A stretch of 64,000 bases of DNA from Streptosporangium carneum (GCF_027922005.1 NZ_BSEV01000005.1:1-64000), one strand, 5' to 3'. Shown: positions 28,518-37,074, numbered from the stretch's first letter. Notes: generated by a model from the letters alone, not told the origin. Translations and numbers: made by a program.

Positions 28518-29054
28518 TCAGAGACGACGTGAGTCCGTCTCGGTCTGACGTCGGGCCCGATATGCCCTGGTCTTGGTGCGGTTTCCGCAGACCTTCATGG
28601 AGCACCACGACCGTGAGCGGTTCTTCGACGAGTCGACGAACGCCCACTGGCAGGTGCTCTCCGTGCAGACCTTCAGCCTCGGCCACATGCCGTCGGCGTG
28701 CACGCTCATCACGGCGGCCGCGATCCGGGCCAGCCCGCCGGGGACCCCGGTCGCGACCGGCTCGAGGACCGGTCCGGCGGCCGTCAGGGAGACCCTCAGC
28801 GGGAGCTCGGCGAACGACCTGGGCGGCCCGGCCTCCTGGTCGCGGTCGTGGTTGTGGCGCAGCGCCGCCCGCAGGGACTCGCGCAGCTCGACGGCCAGGC
28901 CCACGTCGTCGTCGCCCGCCGCGTCGGCGGGGCCGATCAGGTCGCGCCTGCCGAGCCAGGCGGTCAGCGCGGCGGGTGACGGGATCGAGTCGGTGTCGGT
29001 TTCGACGTCGTAGGTGTTCACGAAGTCGCACACCAGGTCGGAAGGGTTGGTCAT
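28518..29054 (-). CDS. CGNR zinc-finger protein (ABATE-type)
   Basis: 178-residue protein of the ABATE/CGNR family, presumed transcription factors or stress-responsive DNA-binding proteins. An N-terminal stress domain (DLVCDFVNTYDVETD, LTAWLG) is followed by a C-terminal zinc finger: C-x4-C in KVCTESTCQWAFVD and the name-giving MKVCGNRTKTRAYRAR. ATG 29054 is preferred because GAAGAGGTGAG stands seven bases before it. The gene is divergent from the small monooxygenase-like gene. Confidence 0.85.
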   Translation of the reverse strand: MTNPSDLVCDFVNTYDVETDTDSIPSPAALTAWLGRRDLIGPADAAGDDDVGLAVELRESLRAALRHNHDRDQEAGPPRSFAELPLRVSLTAAGPVLEPVATGVPGGLARIAAAVMSVHADGMWPRLKVCTESTCQWAFVDSSKNRSRSWCSMKVCGNRTKTRAYRARRQTETDSRRL

Positions 29055-29221
29055 GTGGTCGCTCACCTCTTCGAAACCACTGTACGTCAATAGGGGGTTG
29101 TGTTTCTCCAGACACCGGCATACGGTTTTAAGTGGTGTCGTATTGGGGGTCGTCGTGTGATACCAGGCCTTCCTCGCATTCAGGGAGAGTCGTGGGGACG
29201 AGCCGCATCGGAGGAAAAATC

Positions 29222-29527
29222 ATGATCATGCGGGTGTGGCGCGGCTGGACGCGGACCGAGGACGCCGCCGCCTATGAGAAGTACCTGCTGGGCACCGGCT
29301 ACGTGGGCTACACCTCGACGGAGGGCAACCGGGGCGTGTGCTTCACCAGGAGGGACGAGAACGGCCTGAGCGAGTTCCTGCTGACCTCGCTGTGGGAGTC
29401 GTGGGAGGCGGTCACCGCCTTCGCGGGCGAGGACCCGTCACGGGCCGTCTTCTACGACGAGGATGACCGCTTCCTGGTCGAACGGGAGCTCACGGTGACC
29501 CACTACGAGGTGTTCGCCGCCGCCTGA
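29222..29527 (+). CDS. Small ABM-like (dimeric alpha/beta-barrel) protein
   Basis: 101-residue protein with the layout of antibiotic biosynthesis monooxygenase-like ferredoxin-fold proteins: an opening beta strand MIMRVWRGWTRTEDAAAYEK, a middle LLTSLWESWEAVTAFAGEDP and a closing strand LTVTHYEVFAA. No catalytic residues can be assigned. The start is ATG 29222, with GGAGG ahead. It is transcribed away from the CGNR zinc-finger gene, which may regulate it. Confidence 0.68.
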   Translation: MIMRVWRGWTRTEDAAAYEKYLLGTGYVGYTSTEGNRGVCFTRRDENGLSEFLLTSLWESWEAVTAFAGEDPSRAVFYDEDDRFLVERELTVTHYEVFAAA

Positions 29528-29545
29528 GCGAGCTCTCGCGGCGAG

Positions 29546-29566
29546 GCCTCCTCCGGTGGAGGAGGC
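29546..29566. terminator. Hairpin between convergent genes
   Basis: GCCTCCTCC (29546-29554) and GGAGGAGGC (29558-29566) with a 3-nt loop, 18 bp after the ABM-like stop and ahead of the convergent MocR stop. Confidence 0.55.
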
Positions 29567-29634
29567 AGGAATCGCCCGGCGGACGGCGGCCGCTCGGCGT
29601 CGCCCGGACGTCCCCGGACGGCCGGTGACGTCGC

Positions 29635-31032
29635 TCAGACGCCCTGGAACGCCGCCGCCAGCCGCCTGACGCCCTCGGCCAGCTCCGCCTGGTGGACGGC
29701 CGCCGAGTGGGTCACCCTGATCCGGGGGCCGGGGGGCTCGGCCGGATAGTAGATGTGTCCCGGGCTCACCAGGACGCCCGCCCGCCTGGCCGCCTCGACC
29801 ACGGCGTCCTCCTCGAGCTCGGGCGGGAGCCGTAGCCACAGGTGCAGGCCGCCGGAGGGGACGAGGTGGATCTCGGCGGCGGGCGCCCGGGAGGCCAGCG
29901 CGGCGGCGAGGGCGTTCCTGCGGGCGGTCAGCTCGGCGCCCAGCGCGCCGAGGTGGCGTCTCCACGCGGGGGAGCCGACGAACTCGAGCGCCGTCTCCTG
30001 CAGCGGCCTCGCCACGAAGAACGACTCCACGATCTGGCTCGCCCGCAGCCGTCGCGCGGCGGGGCCCCTGGCGACGACGCCCGCGACGCGCATGCTGGGA
30101 GACAGGACCTTGGTGAGCGAGTTGATGTGCACGACGGTGCCGTGGGCGTCCAGTGCGGTCAGCGGCGGCGGGACCGGCGCCGTCGTGAAGTATCTCGCGT
30201 AGTCGTCCTCGATGACGAACGCCCCCGCCGCCCGCGCGATCGCGAGCACCTGCGTGCGCCGTTCGAGGGGAAGGGTCGCGCCGGTGGGATTGTGCAGGGT
30301 CGGCTGGCAGAGGAAGACCCGCGCGCCCGTGACGGCGAACGCCTCGGCGAGGAGCTCGGGCCGCACCCCGTCCCGGTCCATGGGCACGGCCGTCGCCCGC
30401 AGTCCGGCGGCGCGGGCCGCGGCGAGCGCGCCGGGGTAGGTCGGGGTCTCGACCAGCACGGGCGTGCCCGGGGCCGCGAGGGCGCGCAGGGCGTGGGTGA
30501 GAGCGGCCTGCCCGCCGCTGACCACGAGCGCGTCCGAGGCGGTCACGTCCCCCCCGACCTCCTGGGCGAACCATCCGCGCAGCTCGGGAAGGCCCGTCAG
30601 CGGCGGCATCTCCCAGACGCCGGGGCGTCGCAGGGCGCGGGAGGCGGCGCCGGACAGGGCCTTCGAGGGACGCAGGAGCGGATTGAGATAGCCGCCGGTG
30701 AGCGGGATGACGCCCTCGGACGGAGGGGTGAGCAGGCCGATCACGTCGGAGTCGTCCACGACCCGGTCGCCGAGCGCGACGGTCTGCCAGGAGAGGTCGG
30801 CGGCGGCGTCCGCCCTGGCGACCGCGGGGGCCACGTAGGTGCCGCTCCCCGGCCGGATGACCACCCGCCCCTCGGCGGCGAGCCTGCCCAGGGCCCGGGA
30901 CACCGTCACCGGGCTCACGCCGTGCCGCCGCATCAGCTCGCGGCTCGAGGGCAACCGGTCTCCCGGGAGCAGCCCGTCCATCTCGTCTCTGATCATGGCC
31001 GCCAGACGGACGATACTGCTATCGTCGTTCAT
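29635..31032 (-). CDS. MocR-type regulator (GntR helix fused to aminotransferase fold)
   Basis: About 465 residues: a winged helix (LPSSRELMRRHGVSPVTVSR, near residues 27-46) fused to a fold-type I aminotransferase domain. The PLP Lys lies in HINSLTKVLSPSMRV (near residue 308), with the Asp/Tyr of VIEDDYARYF. MocR proteins sense PLP or amino compounds and usually control a divergent gene, here an EamA exporter. Its ATG (31030-31032) overlaps the exporter's ATG, within CATG. A start 12 codons further in (MIRDEM) would leave room for the promoter and is a real alternative. Confidence 0.88.
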   Translation of the reverse strand: MNDDSSIVRLAAMIRDEMDGLLPGDRLPSSRELMRRHGVSPVTVSRALGRLAAEGRVVIRPGSGTYVAPAVARADAAADLSWQTVALGDRVVDDSDVIGLLTPPSEGVIPLTGGYLNPLLRPSKALSGAASRALRRPGVWEMPPLTGLPELRGWFAQEVGGDVTASDALVVSGGQAALTHALRALAAPGTPVLVETPTYPGALAAARAAGLRATAVPMDRDGVRPELLAEAFAVTGARVFLCQPTLHNPTGATLPLERRTQVLAIARAAGAFVIEDDYARYFTTAPVPPPLTALDAHGTVVHINSLTKVLSPSMRVAGVVARGPAARRLRASQIVESFFVARPLQETALEFVGSPAWRRHLGALGAELTARRNALAAALASRAPAAEIHLVPSGGLHLWLRLPPELEEDAVVEAARRAGVLVSPGHIYYPAEPPGPRIRVTHSAAVHQAELAEGVRRLAAAFQGV

Positions 31033-31057
31033 GAGAGACAAGAATAGCGCTATCGTC
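31012..31057. promoter_or_regulatory. Paired operator sites in the MocR/EamA divergent region
   Basis: Two 15-base direct repeats, GATACTGCTATCGTC (31012-31026) and AATAGCGCTATCGTC (31043-31057), agree at 12 positions and are spaced 31 bp, three helical turns. The second contains the perfect palindrome ATAGCGCTAT. MocR regulators commonly bind such tandem repeats. The first copy falls inside the annotated MocR start, which argues that the true start of that gene may be further in. Confidence 0.6.
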
Positions 31058-32002
31058 ACAAACGAAGTAGCGGTCCGCCCCGTCCTCTCGCGGGGCACGT
31101 CGGCCGTGACTCCCGTGACTCCCGCCCCTTCCGAGGGGACGGCGTGGCGGGGGACCCTGCTCGCCGGCCTCGGAGTGCTGTCGTTCTCGGGGTCGTTCCC
31201 GGCGACGGTCTTCGCGATGGAGGGGTTCGACCCCTACCTCGTGGCGATCGGGCGCGCCGTGGTCGCGGCCGCGGCCGCGACGGTGTTCCTGCTGGTGGCG
31301 AGGGCGCCGCTGCTGCCGCCCCGATCCCACCTCCGGTCATATCTCGTCATCGCCGCCGGAGTGGTGTTCGGCTTCCCGGTCTTCAGCGGCCTGGCCCTCG
31401 ACGGCGGGGCCGACGCCTCCCACGCCGCCGTCGTCGTCGGGCTGCTGCCCGCGGCGACCGCCGTCTGCGCCGTCCTGCGCGGAGGGGAACGGCCCAGGCC
31501 GCTGTTCTGGGTCGCCTGCGCCATGGGAGCCCTGTCGATCACGGCCTTCACCGTCGGCCGCGGCGGCGGCCACGCCACCGGGGCGGACCTGCTGCTCGTC
31601 GCGGCGCTGCTGTCGGCCGCCGTCGGATACACGGAGGGAGGGCGTCTGGCCCGCGAGACCCCCGGCTGGCGGGTGATCTCCTACGCTCTCGTCGTCGCCG
31701 CTCCGCTCGCCGTCCCCGTGACGGTCGTGCTGGCGCTGACCACCGAGGTGCGGCCGGACGCCGCGTCACTGGCCGGGTTCGCCTACGTGGGCCTGATCTC
31801 GATGTTCCTCGGCTTCATCCCCTGGTACGCGGGCCTGGCCATGGGCGGCATCGCCCGCGCGGGGCAGACCCAGCTCGCCCAGCCGCTGCTCACCCTGCTG
31901 TGGGCCTGGCTCCTGCTCGGCGAGCCGTTCGACCCGGCGACGGCCGCCGCGGCGCTGGCCGTGCTCGTGTGCGTCGCCGTGAGCCAGCGGGCGCGCTCCT
32001 GA
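31031..32002 (+). CDS. EamA/DMT family transporter
   Basis: Drug/metabolite-type exporter, about 323 residues with ten hydrophobic segments in two EamA repeats. The first repeat contains GTLLAGLGVLSFSGSFPATV; the second contains SLAGFAYVGLISMFLGFIPW and AQPLLTLLWAWLLLGEP. Such proteins export amino acids or small metabolites. Pairing with a MocR regulator suggests export of an amino-compound. The start at ATG 31031 overlaps the divergent gene; a GTG near 31109 is possible. Confidence 0.87.
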   Translation: MRDKNSAIVTNEVAVRPVLSRGTSAVTPVTPAPSEGTAWRGTLLAGLGVLSFSGSFPATVFAMEGFDPYLVAIGRAVVAAAAATVFLLVARAPLLPPRSHLRSYLVIAAGVVFGFPVFSGLALDGGADASHAAVVVGLLPAATAVCAVLRGGERPRPLFWVACAMGALSITAFTVGRGGGHATGADLLLVAALLSAAVGYTEGGRLARETPGWRVISYALVVAAPLAVPVTVVLALTTEVRPDAASLAGFAYVGLISMFLGFIPWYAGLAMGGIARAGQTQLAQPLLTLLWAWLLLGEPFDPATAAAALAVLVCVAVSQRARS

Positions 32003-32156
32003 GAGCCGCGTTCGTCCTGTCGGCGCCGTACCTCAACGGACAACGGCTCACAGGGGGGACGACGAGGTCGACAATGGGATCGGAACGCCGTCCTTCGCCC
32101 TCCGCCCGTCACGAGCGGGAGGCGGGGGCCCTTTCGAGGACACAGGGAGGACAGTC

Positions 32157-32627
32157 GTGGGTGGAGGCCTCAGAGTCGGGGACGAGGTCGAGGACTTCGA
32201 GCTTCTCGACGAGACCGGTACGGCACGGCGGCTCGGCGACCTGCTGGCCAAGGGGCCGGTGGTGCTGTTCTTCTATCCCGCCGCCATGACCTCCGGGTGC
32301 ACGGCGGAGAGCTGCCACTTCCGGGACCTGGCGGAGGAGTTCGCCGCGGTCGGCGCGAGCCCGGTCGGGATCAGCCGCGACGCCGTCGCCAGGCAGAAGC
32401 GGTTCGCCGACACCTACGACCTGGGCTTTCCCCTGCTTTCCGACCCGGACGGCGTGGTGGCCCGCAAGCTCGGCGCGCGCCGCAACTTCGCGGTCGGGCC
32501 GTTCCTCACCCGCAGGATGACCTTCGTCATCGACGTCGACCGTCGCGTCCTCGAAGTGATCCACAGCGAGACCGGCATGCAGGCCCACGCCGACCAGGCC
32601 CTGGAGGTCCTGCGGGCGCGGCGGTGA
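32157..32627 (+). CDS. Peroxiredoxin, Bcp/PrxQ type
   Basis: Thiol peroxidase of 156 residues reducing peroxides in the cytoplasm. FFYPAAMTSGCTAESCHFRD (near residues 38-57) has the peroxidatic Cys (TSGC) and, five residues on, the resolving Cys typical of the PrxQ group. GISRDAVARQKRFADTYDLG and the catalytic Arg region (RRMTFVIDVD) follow. The GTG start at 32157 is the only one preceding VGDEVEDFELLDE with the normal family length. Confidence 0.92.
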   Translation: MGGGLRVGDEVEDFELLDETGTARRLGDLLAKGPVVLFFYPAAMTSGCTAESCHFRDLAEEFAAVGASPVGISRDAVARQKRFADTYDLGFPLLSDPDGVVARKLGARRNFAVGPFLTRRMTFVIDVDRRVLEVIHSETGMQAHADQALEVLRARR

Positions 32628-32745
32628 GCGTCGGCCGCGCATCTTTTTAGAGGCCCCGGGCGAGCACACGGTGTAGCCGTGGTCATGAGGCGGAGACGCT
32701 GGGTGGAGAGACAGCGAAACCTTCGCTGAGCCGGCGGGAGGATAC

Positions 32746-33048
32746 ATGGTCGCCCTGGGACTGTTCGTGCTGCTCGAGGCCAAGCCGGGCAAGGAGGACG
32801 AGGTGGAGGTCTTCCTCAAGGAGGCGCTCCCGGAGGCGGAGGCGGAGGCGGGGACCACGGCGTGGTTCGCGATCCGTCTGGGACCGACGACCTTCGCCGT
32901 GTTCGACGCCTTCCCCGACGAGGCGAGCCGCGACGCGCATCTGTCCGGCCGGATCGCCGAGGCGCTCGAGGAGCAGACCCCCCGTCTGTTCGCCAAGCCC
33001 CCGGCGGTCAACAGGCTGAACGTCCTGGCCGCCAAGCTGCCCGGTTAG
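32746..33048 (+). CDS. Putative quinol monooxygenase (ABM domain)
   Basis: 100-residue antibiotic biosynthesis monooxygenase-domain protein: opening strand LGLFVLLEAKPGKEDEVEVF, then FAIRLGPTTFAVFDAFPDEA and HLSGRIAEALEEQTPRLF. Members of this family are small cofactor-free oxygenases or lack known activity. The stop overlaps the end of the opposing DUF6907-like gene by four bases. It is a different subtype from the 29222-29527 protein. Confidence 0.82.
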   Translation: MVALGLFVLLEAKPGKEDEVEVFLKEALPEAEAEAGTTAWFAIRLGPTTFAVFDAFPDEASRDAHLSGRIAEALEEQTPRLFAKPPAVNRLNVLAAKLPG

Positions 33049-33470
33049 GGGCCGGGTCGCCGGGTCGGGGAGGCGGGCGACGTCTCCCCGCCACCCCGGT
33101 GCGGGGCGACCAGGTCCGCCGCGTGCCGCAACTCGGCGACGAGATACTCGGTGCCGCCTCGCCCGTCGGACTTCTCGATGATCGTGGCCAGAGTCCGGGC
33201 CGCGCCGGGTGACAGTTCCACGGCGGGCCTGGCGTTCGAATGCGCCATCGTCAGACAGATCAACGGCCCGTCCGGCCCGTCGGGGGAATGACGCCGTTCG
33301 ATCTGGCTGGCCGTGATCGTAATTTGCAGTCCTTTCCAGACGGTCGCGCCGTGAACCGTCACGAGCTCGTCGTGGGCGTGGCTGCGGTCGCACCAATTGG
33401 GACATTCCACTGCAAAATTATTATTCATCGCCGAACCATAGTCGTCGGTTATATGCGTCTCTGCCAGCAT
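33045..33470 (-). CDS. DUF6907-like protein, function unknown
   Basis: 141 residues (127 if it starts at the in-frame ATG 33428). The segment VECPNWCDRSHAHDE, with CPxWC and a following His, is typical of a DUF6907-type actinobacterial family of presumed metal-binding proteins. The rest contains ITITASQIERRHSP and LSPGAARTLATII, also family-like. Neither start has a good ribosome-binding site. A/T content rises at its 5' end and in the upstream gap. No function is proposed. Confidence 0.6.
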   Translation of the reverse strand: MLAETHITDDYGSAMNNNFAVECPNWCDRSHAHDELVTVHGATVWKGLQITITASQIERRHSPDGPDGPLICLTMAHSNARPAVELSPGAARTLATIIEKSDGRGGTEYLVAELRHAADLVAPHRGGGETSPASPTRRPGP

Positions 33471-34064
33471 CTTCGGGAAGGACGCGAGGTGTCAAGAAAG
33501 GGCGCTGGGCGGCTTCGGATCGGCCGCCGAAAACAGAGTCTCGCCGACTCGGAACGGATTTTCGCTCGACCGTTGATATGTCACACCTAATGGCAGTGGA
33601 TTTGCGCCGGACGGTGGTGTTGTTTCGGTCTGTGGAATTCGATGTCTTTTCGGTCCGCGACGTCGGAGAAGGGGTGTCGAGCGCCTCGGCCGGTCGCGCC
33701 GAAACCGGGGAGGCGGGGCTCGGCGGCCGCCCGGTGGCTCCACGGGACCCTTGCGGTGATCGTGCTCGCCGGCGCTCTTCGGGCATGCCGTGCCGTTCCC
33801 GCCCCGGGGCGGAACCCGCGGGGGCGCAGCCCCGTCATACCGGTGCAGACGCCATGACCGGCGACGGGGGTTCGACGAACGGGAGTCACGACGGAAGCAG
33901 GGCCTGGTCTCCTCCAGGACGGGTTCCCCGGAAAAAGGGGCGGGGCCCGGAAGGAGGGAACGGGCCGGAGAAGCACGTCGTGAGGTCCGCTCGGCAACGG
34001 CTGTCCGGTCGGTCGCGTCGGAACGATCCGAATACAGGATGAAGCCGATACGAGGGGGCCGTTC
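33471..34064. other. 594-bp gene-free stretch
   Basis: No convincing gene on either strand. The open frames here have no ribosome-binding sites, no family features and third-position composition unlike real genes of this window. The first half is noticeably less GC-rich. It may hold promoters for the divergent DUF6907-like and XRE genes, or be decayed accessory sequence. Confidence 0.6.
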
Positions 34065-34472
34065 GTGATCGACCCGCACATCGCCGAGTTGCTCGGCATC
34101 GATCCGGACGCTCCCGGGACACGGCGCGAGCTCAGGGCCGTCGAGCGCGACATGCGGCTCATCGAGGCACTGGTCCGGTTGCGCAGGGCGAGGGGGCTCA
34201 CCCAGGCGCAGGTCGCCGAGCGCATGAACCGCAGCCAGCCTGCCGTCTCGGACTTCGAGCGCCTCGGCGGCGATCCCCACCTGTCCACGATCCGGCGGTA
34301 CGCCCTCGCCATCGGCGCCGACGTCACCCATGTCGTCCACATCTCGGGTGACGAGCGGGCGGAGACGCGGGCCTGCGGCGTGGCGCGAGTCCGCTTCGAC
34401 GACGAGGACGGCGTGACCGCCGCCGTGACGGGCGGAGCCGTCATCCTGGACCTCGTGCCGGTGGTCGCCTGA
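34065..34472 (+). CDS. XRE family helix-turn-helix protein
   Basis: 135 residues with a Cro/C1-type HTH at about residues 38-95 (RRARGLTQAQVAERMNRSQP, then AVSDFERLGGDPHLSTIRRY) and a short C-terminal beta-rich part. The GTG start at 34065 has CGAGGGGG upstream. Its stop and the ATG of the DUF6941-like gene share a base (TGATG), so the two are coupled. This resembles chromosomal antitoxin-like or orphan regulators, but no toxin is apparent. Confidence 0.85.
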   Translation: MIDPHIAELLGIDPDAPGTRRELRAVERDMRLIEALVRLRRARGLTQAQVAERMNRSQPAVSDFERLGGDPHLSTIRRYALAIGADVTHVVHISGDERAETRACGVARVRFDDEDGVTAAVTGGAVILDLVPVVA

Positions 34473-34912
34473 TGCGGGGGTTCCTGGTGCTCTGTGACTC
34501 GGCCACCGTCGACCAGGCGACGGGAAAGGTCAGCATGCTGGGCGCGGGGTGGTCGCTGACCGGGCCGCAGGTCCCTTCCATGGCGGTCGCGGGCTTCCTG
34601 CGCGTGCCGTGGATCGAGGCGAGGACGGAGTACGCCTTCACGCTCCGCCTGGTCGACGAGGGCGGCAGACCCGTCACGACGCCCGCCGCGGAGGAGGGCC
34701 GGCCGTTGAGGTTCGGCGGCAGGCTCGCCGTCGACGTCGGAGGAAGGGCGGCAGGAGAGGCCGTCGTGCCCCCCGAGGTCCACTCGAGCTTCGTCGTCGG
34801 GGTGCCCCCGCTCCCACTCGCCCCGGGGAGGTACACCTGGACGCTCGAGGTGGACGGCGAGGACCTCACGTCGGTGACGTTCGGCGTCCGCGCCGGCCTC
34901 GGGGATCGGTAG
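34472..34912 (+). CDS. DUF6941-like protein
   Basis: 146 residues, start overlapping the XRE gene stop by one base. The opening FLVLCDSATVDQATGKVSML and the downstream beta-strand pattern (YAFTLRLVDEGGRP, GRYTWTLEVDGEDL) match the DUF6941 family found widely in actinomycetes. The fold is probably a beta sandwich. The function is unknown, but steady pairing with an HTH protein suggests a regulatory partnership; this is context only. Confidence 0.68.
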   Translation: MRGFLVLCDSATVDQATGKVSMLGAGWSLTGPQVPSMAVAGFLRVPWIEARTEYAFTLRLVDEGGRPVTTPAAEEGRPLRFGGRLAVDVGGRAAGEAVVPPEVHSSFVVGVPPLPLAPGRYTWTLEVDGEDLTSVTFGVRAGLGDR

Positions 34913-34990
34913 ACCCCCGGACCGGCCCTCGTCCGCCGCTCCGAGCAGGGGCCCCGGTCGCCGTGGTCGCGCGAGGCGTCGTGGGAGGCG

Positions 34991-35716
34991 TCAGGAGGGC
35001 AGGGGATGGTTGTAGACCAGACGGAAGCGGTCGCCGGGGATGACGATGTCGCTGGTCTCGACCGGGCGTTCGCCTGACCAGTGCGTGCGCTCGACGTGCA
35101 GGACGTGGACGCCCGCGGGCAGGGCCAGGACGTCGCTCTCCGCGGGCTGGGGCACACGGGTGTAGACCTGCTCCACGATCTCGGTGACCTTGACGCCCAG
35201 GGCGGACAGGCGGGAGATCAGGCCCCGGGAGGTGTCCTCGGGGGCGGGCTCGCCGAACTCGGCGGGCTCGTAGGAGGTGGCGAGCTGGACCGGCTTGCCG
35301 TCGCCGCGGAAGACGTAGCGGGTACGGGTCACGGGCGCGGAGTCGTCCAGGCGCAGGCGCTGGGCGATCTCGGGGGGCGCCTCGGCCTGCTCGGCCCGCC
35401 ACTCCCAGGTGGCGCGGGCGCCCTGCGACTGGATGTCCGCGCCGAAGGGGGCGTGGTGGTCGGGGAAGCGCCAGCGGTGCAGCGGCAGCAGCACGGGCCT
35501 GGCCCTGACGTAGTGGCCGGAGCCGACGCGGCCGACGATCAGGCCCTCGGCGGCGAGCACTCGCAGCGCGTGGCGGGCGGCCGTCTCGCCCACGCCGTAC
35601 TTGCGGGTCAGTTGGGCGCGGGAGGGGATCGGCGCGCCGGGGGGAAGGGAGCCGTCGACGATCTGGCGGCGGATATCGGCGACGACGCGCAGGTAGACCG
35701 GATCGGAGCTTGCCAC
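34991..35716 (-). CDS. GntR-family regulator with UTRA domain
   Basis: 241-residue HutC/FarR-type regulator: winged helix at residues 1-75 (YLRVVADIRRQIVDGSLPPG, SRAQLTRKYGVGETAARHAL) and a UTRA ligand domain from about 85 (DSAPVTRTRYVFRGDGKPVQ, then GVKVTEIVEQVYTRVP and VLHVERTHWSGERPVE). UTRA ligands are often sugar phosphates or histidine derivatives. No target operon is adjacent. A palindrome lies 77 bp upstream of its start. Confidence 0.9.
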   Translation of the reverse strand: MASSDPVYLRVVADIRRQIVDGSLPPGAPIPSRAQLTRKYGVGETAARHALRVLAAEGLIVGRVGSGHYVRARPVLLPLHRWRFPDHHAPFGADIQSQGARATWEWRAEQAEAPPEIAQRLRLDDSAPVTRTRYVFRGDGKPVQLATSYEPAEFGEPAPEDTSRGLISRLSALGVKVTEIVEQVYTRVPQPAESDVLALPAGVHVLHVERTHWSGERPVETSDIVIPGDRFRLVYNHPLPS

Positions 35717-35792
35717 GTGTCCATCCCTGGGTTCGACAGGCGTCGCCCCATCCTGACGTATTCGACGGACGACTCACGGTAATGGCGGCAAT

Positions 35793-35804
35793 TTGGAGCT
35801 CCAA
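35793..35804. promoter_or_regulatory. Palindrome upstream of the UTRA-GntR gene
   Basis: TTGGAGCTCCAA is a perfect 12-bp palindrome 77 bp upstream of the regulator start, in an AT-richer patch. Possible autoregulatory operator. Confidence 0.35.
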
Positions 35805-36014
35805 CTTTGCGGCGTTTCCAAGGGAGCCTGAAAATCTCTCAGAGACCGTGTAACGCCCGTGTAAGCGTCCGCGATTCACCTACAGAGGCCGTCGATGTGT
35901 GTACCCCCGAGCACATATCGGCGGCCTCTTTGCTTTTCGCCGGAGCCCCGCGCGGCCCATCCCGTTCGCGCCCCGGTTCGCCGCGAGACGGGACGTCCCG
36001 TACAACCAGGACGG

Positions 36015-36043
36015 CGCACACATATCTCCGTGTACGGTGTGCG
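36015..36043. promoter_or_regulatory. Inverted repeat upstream of dapA
   Basis: CGCACAC (36015-36021) and GTGTGCG (36037-36043), 15-bp spacer, about 105 bp before dapA. Possible operator; no assigned protein. Confidence 0.3.
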
Positions 36044-36134
36044 ACGGGCAGCACGGGGGGATGTTCGCCCTTGTGTCCATCGGGGTACGGAGGCTAGGCG
36101 GGGTGGCGGGGTCTACCGTTTGTGCGGATCCGGG

Positions 36135-36140
36135 TACCGT
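36135..36140 (+). promoter_or_regulatory. Putative leaderless -10 box of dapA
   Basis: TACCGT seven bases before ATG 36148, with no Shine-Dalgarno between them. It is one of several such arrangements in the window. Confidence 0.45.
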
Positions 36141-36147
36141 TCGGTCT

Positions 36148-37074
36148 ATGGCAGCGCCAACTGGAACCTCTGACGCCCCCTTCGGCCGCATGCTGACCGC
36201 CATGGTCACGCCGTTCACCGGCGACGGCGCGGTCGACTACGACGGGGTGCGGCGGCTGGCCACCTATCTGGTGGACGAGCAGCGCAACGACGGTCTCATC
36301 GTGAGCGGCACGACGGGTGAGTCCCCGACCACCTCGGACGACGAGAAGGAGCGCGTCCTGCGCGCCGTCGTCGAGGAGGTGGGCGAGCGCGCCACGGTCG
36401 TCGCGGGAGCGGGCACCAACGACACCCGCCACAGCGTCGAGCTGGCCAGGGCCGCCGAGCGCGCCGGGGCCCACGGTCTCCTGGTGGTGACGCCCTACTA
36501 CAGCAAGCCCCCGCAGGAGGGGCTCTACCGGCACTTCACCGCCGTCGCCGACGCCACGGGCCTGCCGGTCATGCTGTACGACATCCCGGGCCGCAGCGGC
36601 GTGCCCATCGAGACCGCCACCCTCCTGCGGCTGGCCGCCCACGAGCGGATCGTCGCGGTGAAGGACGCCAAGGCCGACCTGTTCGCGGGGTCGCAGGTGA
36701 TGGCGACGACCGACCTGGCCTTCTACTCGGGCGACGACACGCTCAACCTGCCGTGGGTCTCGGTCGGGGCCGTGGGGTGCGTCAGCGTCGTCGGGCACGT
36801 CGTGGGCGCCGAGATCGCCGAGATGATGCGGCTGTACCGCTCCGGCGACGTCTCCGGGGCGCTCGCCGTCCACCGCAGGCTGCTCCCCGTGGTGTCGGGG
36901 ATCATGACGCGGGCGGGCGGTGCGATCATGACGAAGGCGGCGCTGACCCTGGTGGGGCGGTCCGCGGGACCGGTGCGGGCGCCGCTGGCGGAGGCCACGG
37001 CGGAGCAGGTCGCGCGGCTGAGAGAAGACTTGATCGCGGGTGGCGTGAAGCTGCCCGACGGAGTTGTGTCATGA
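36148..37074 (+). CDS. dapA: 4-hydroxy-tetrahydrodipicolinate synthase
   Basis: Condenses pyruvate with aspartate semialdehyde in the lysine/diaminopimelate pathway. The 308-residue TIM-barrel has the substrate-binding loop IVSGTTGESPTTSDDEK, the Tyr of VTPYYSKPPQEG, YDIPGRSGVP, and the Schiff-base Lys in IVAVKDAKADL (near residue 172). The start is ATG 36148, with the -10 box directly ahead, probably leaderless. An ATGA at its stop opens an 8-codon frame (MSKERGGR), followed by a longer small frame and rnj, so these are probably one transcript. Confidence 0.95.
   Translation: MAAPTGTSDAPFGRMLTAMVTPFTGDGAVDYDGVRRLATYLVDEQRNDGLIVSGTTGESPTTSDDEKERVLRAVVEEVGERATVVAGAGTNDTRHSVELARAAERAGAHGLLVVTPYYSKPPQEGLYRHFTAVADATGLPVMLYDIPGRSGVPIETATLLRLAAHERIVAVKDAKADLFAGSQVMATTDLAFYSGDDTLNLPWVSVGAVGCVSVVGHVVGAEIAEMMRLYRSGDVSGALAVHRRLLPVVSGIMTRAGGAIMTKAALTLVGRSAGPVRAPLAEATAEQVARLREDLIAGGVKLPDGVVS

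Larger units (their letters stand above)
35717..36147. other. 431-bp region upstream of dapA
   Basis: No gene is supported. In-frame codons upstream of dapA are open for a while but without a start site of quality. It contains a palindrome near the GntR start, an inverted repeat at 36015-36043 and the presumed dapA promoter. Confidence 0.55.

Noticed and set aside
29222-33048. The two ABM-like proteins considered as parts of an antibiotic cluster
   Set aside because: They lie far from each other and from the NRPS genes, beside ordinary regulators; such proteins are common outside clusters.
33492-34340. Minus-strand frame of about 280 codons in the gene-free stretch
   Set aside because: It covers the XRE gene in antisense, is Arg/Pro-rich and has no recognisable motif.
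34065-34912. XRE/DUF6941 pair considered as a toxin-antitoxin system
   Set aside because: The second protein looks like a beta-rich domain of unknown function and has no toxin-like active site; order and size are not decisive.
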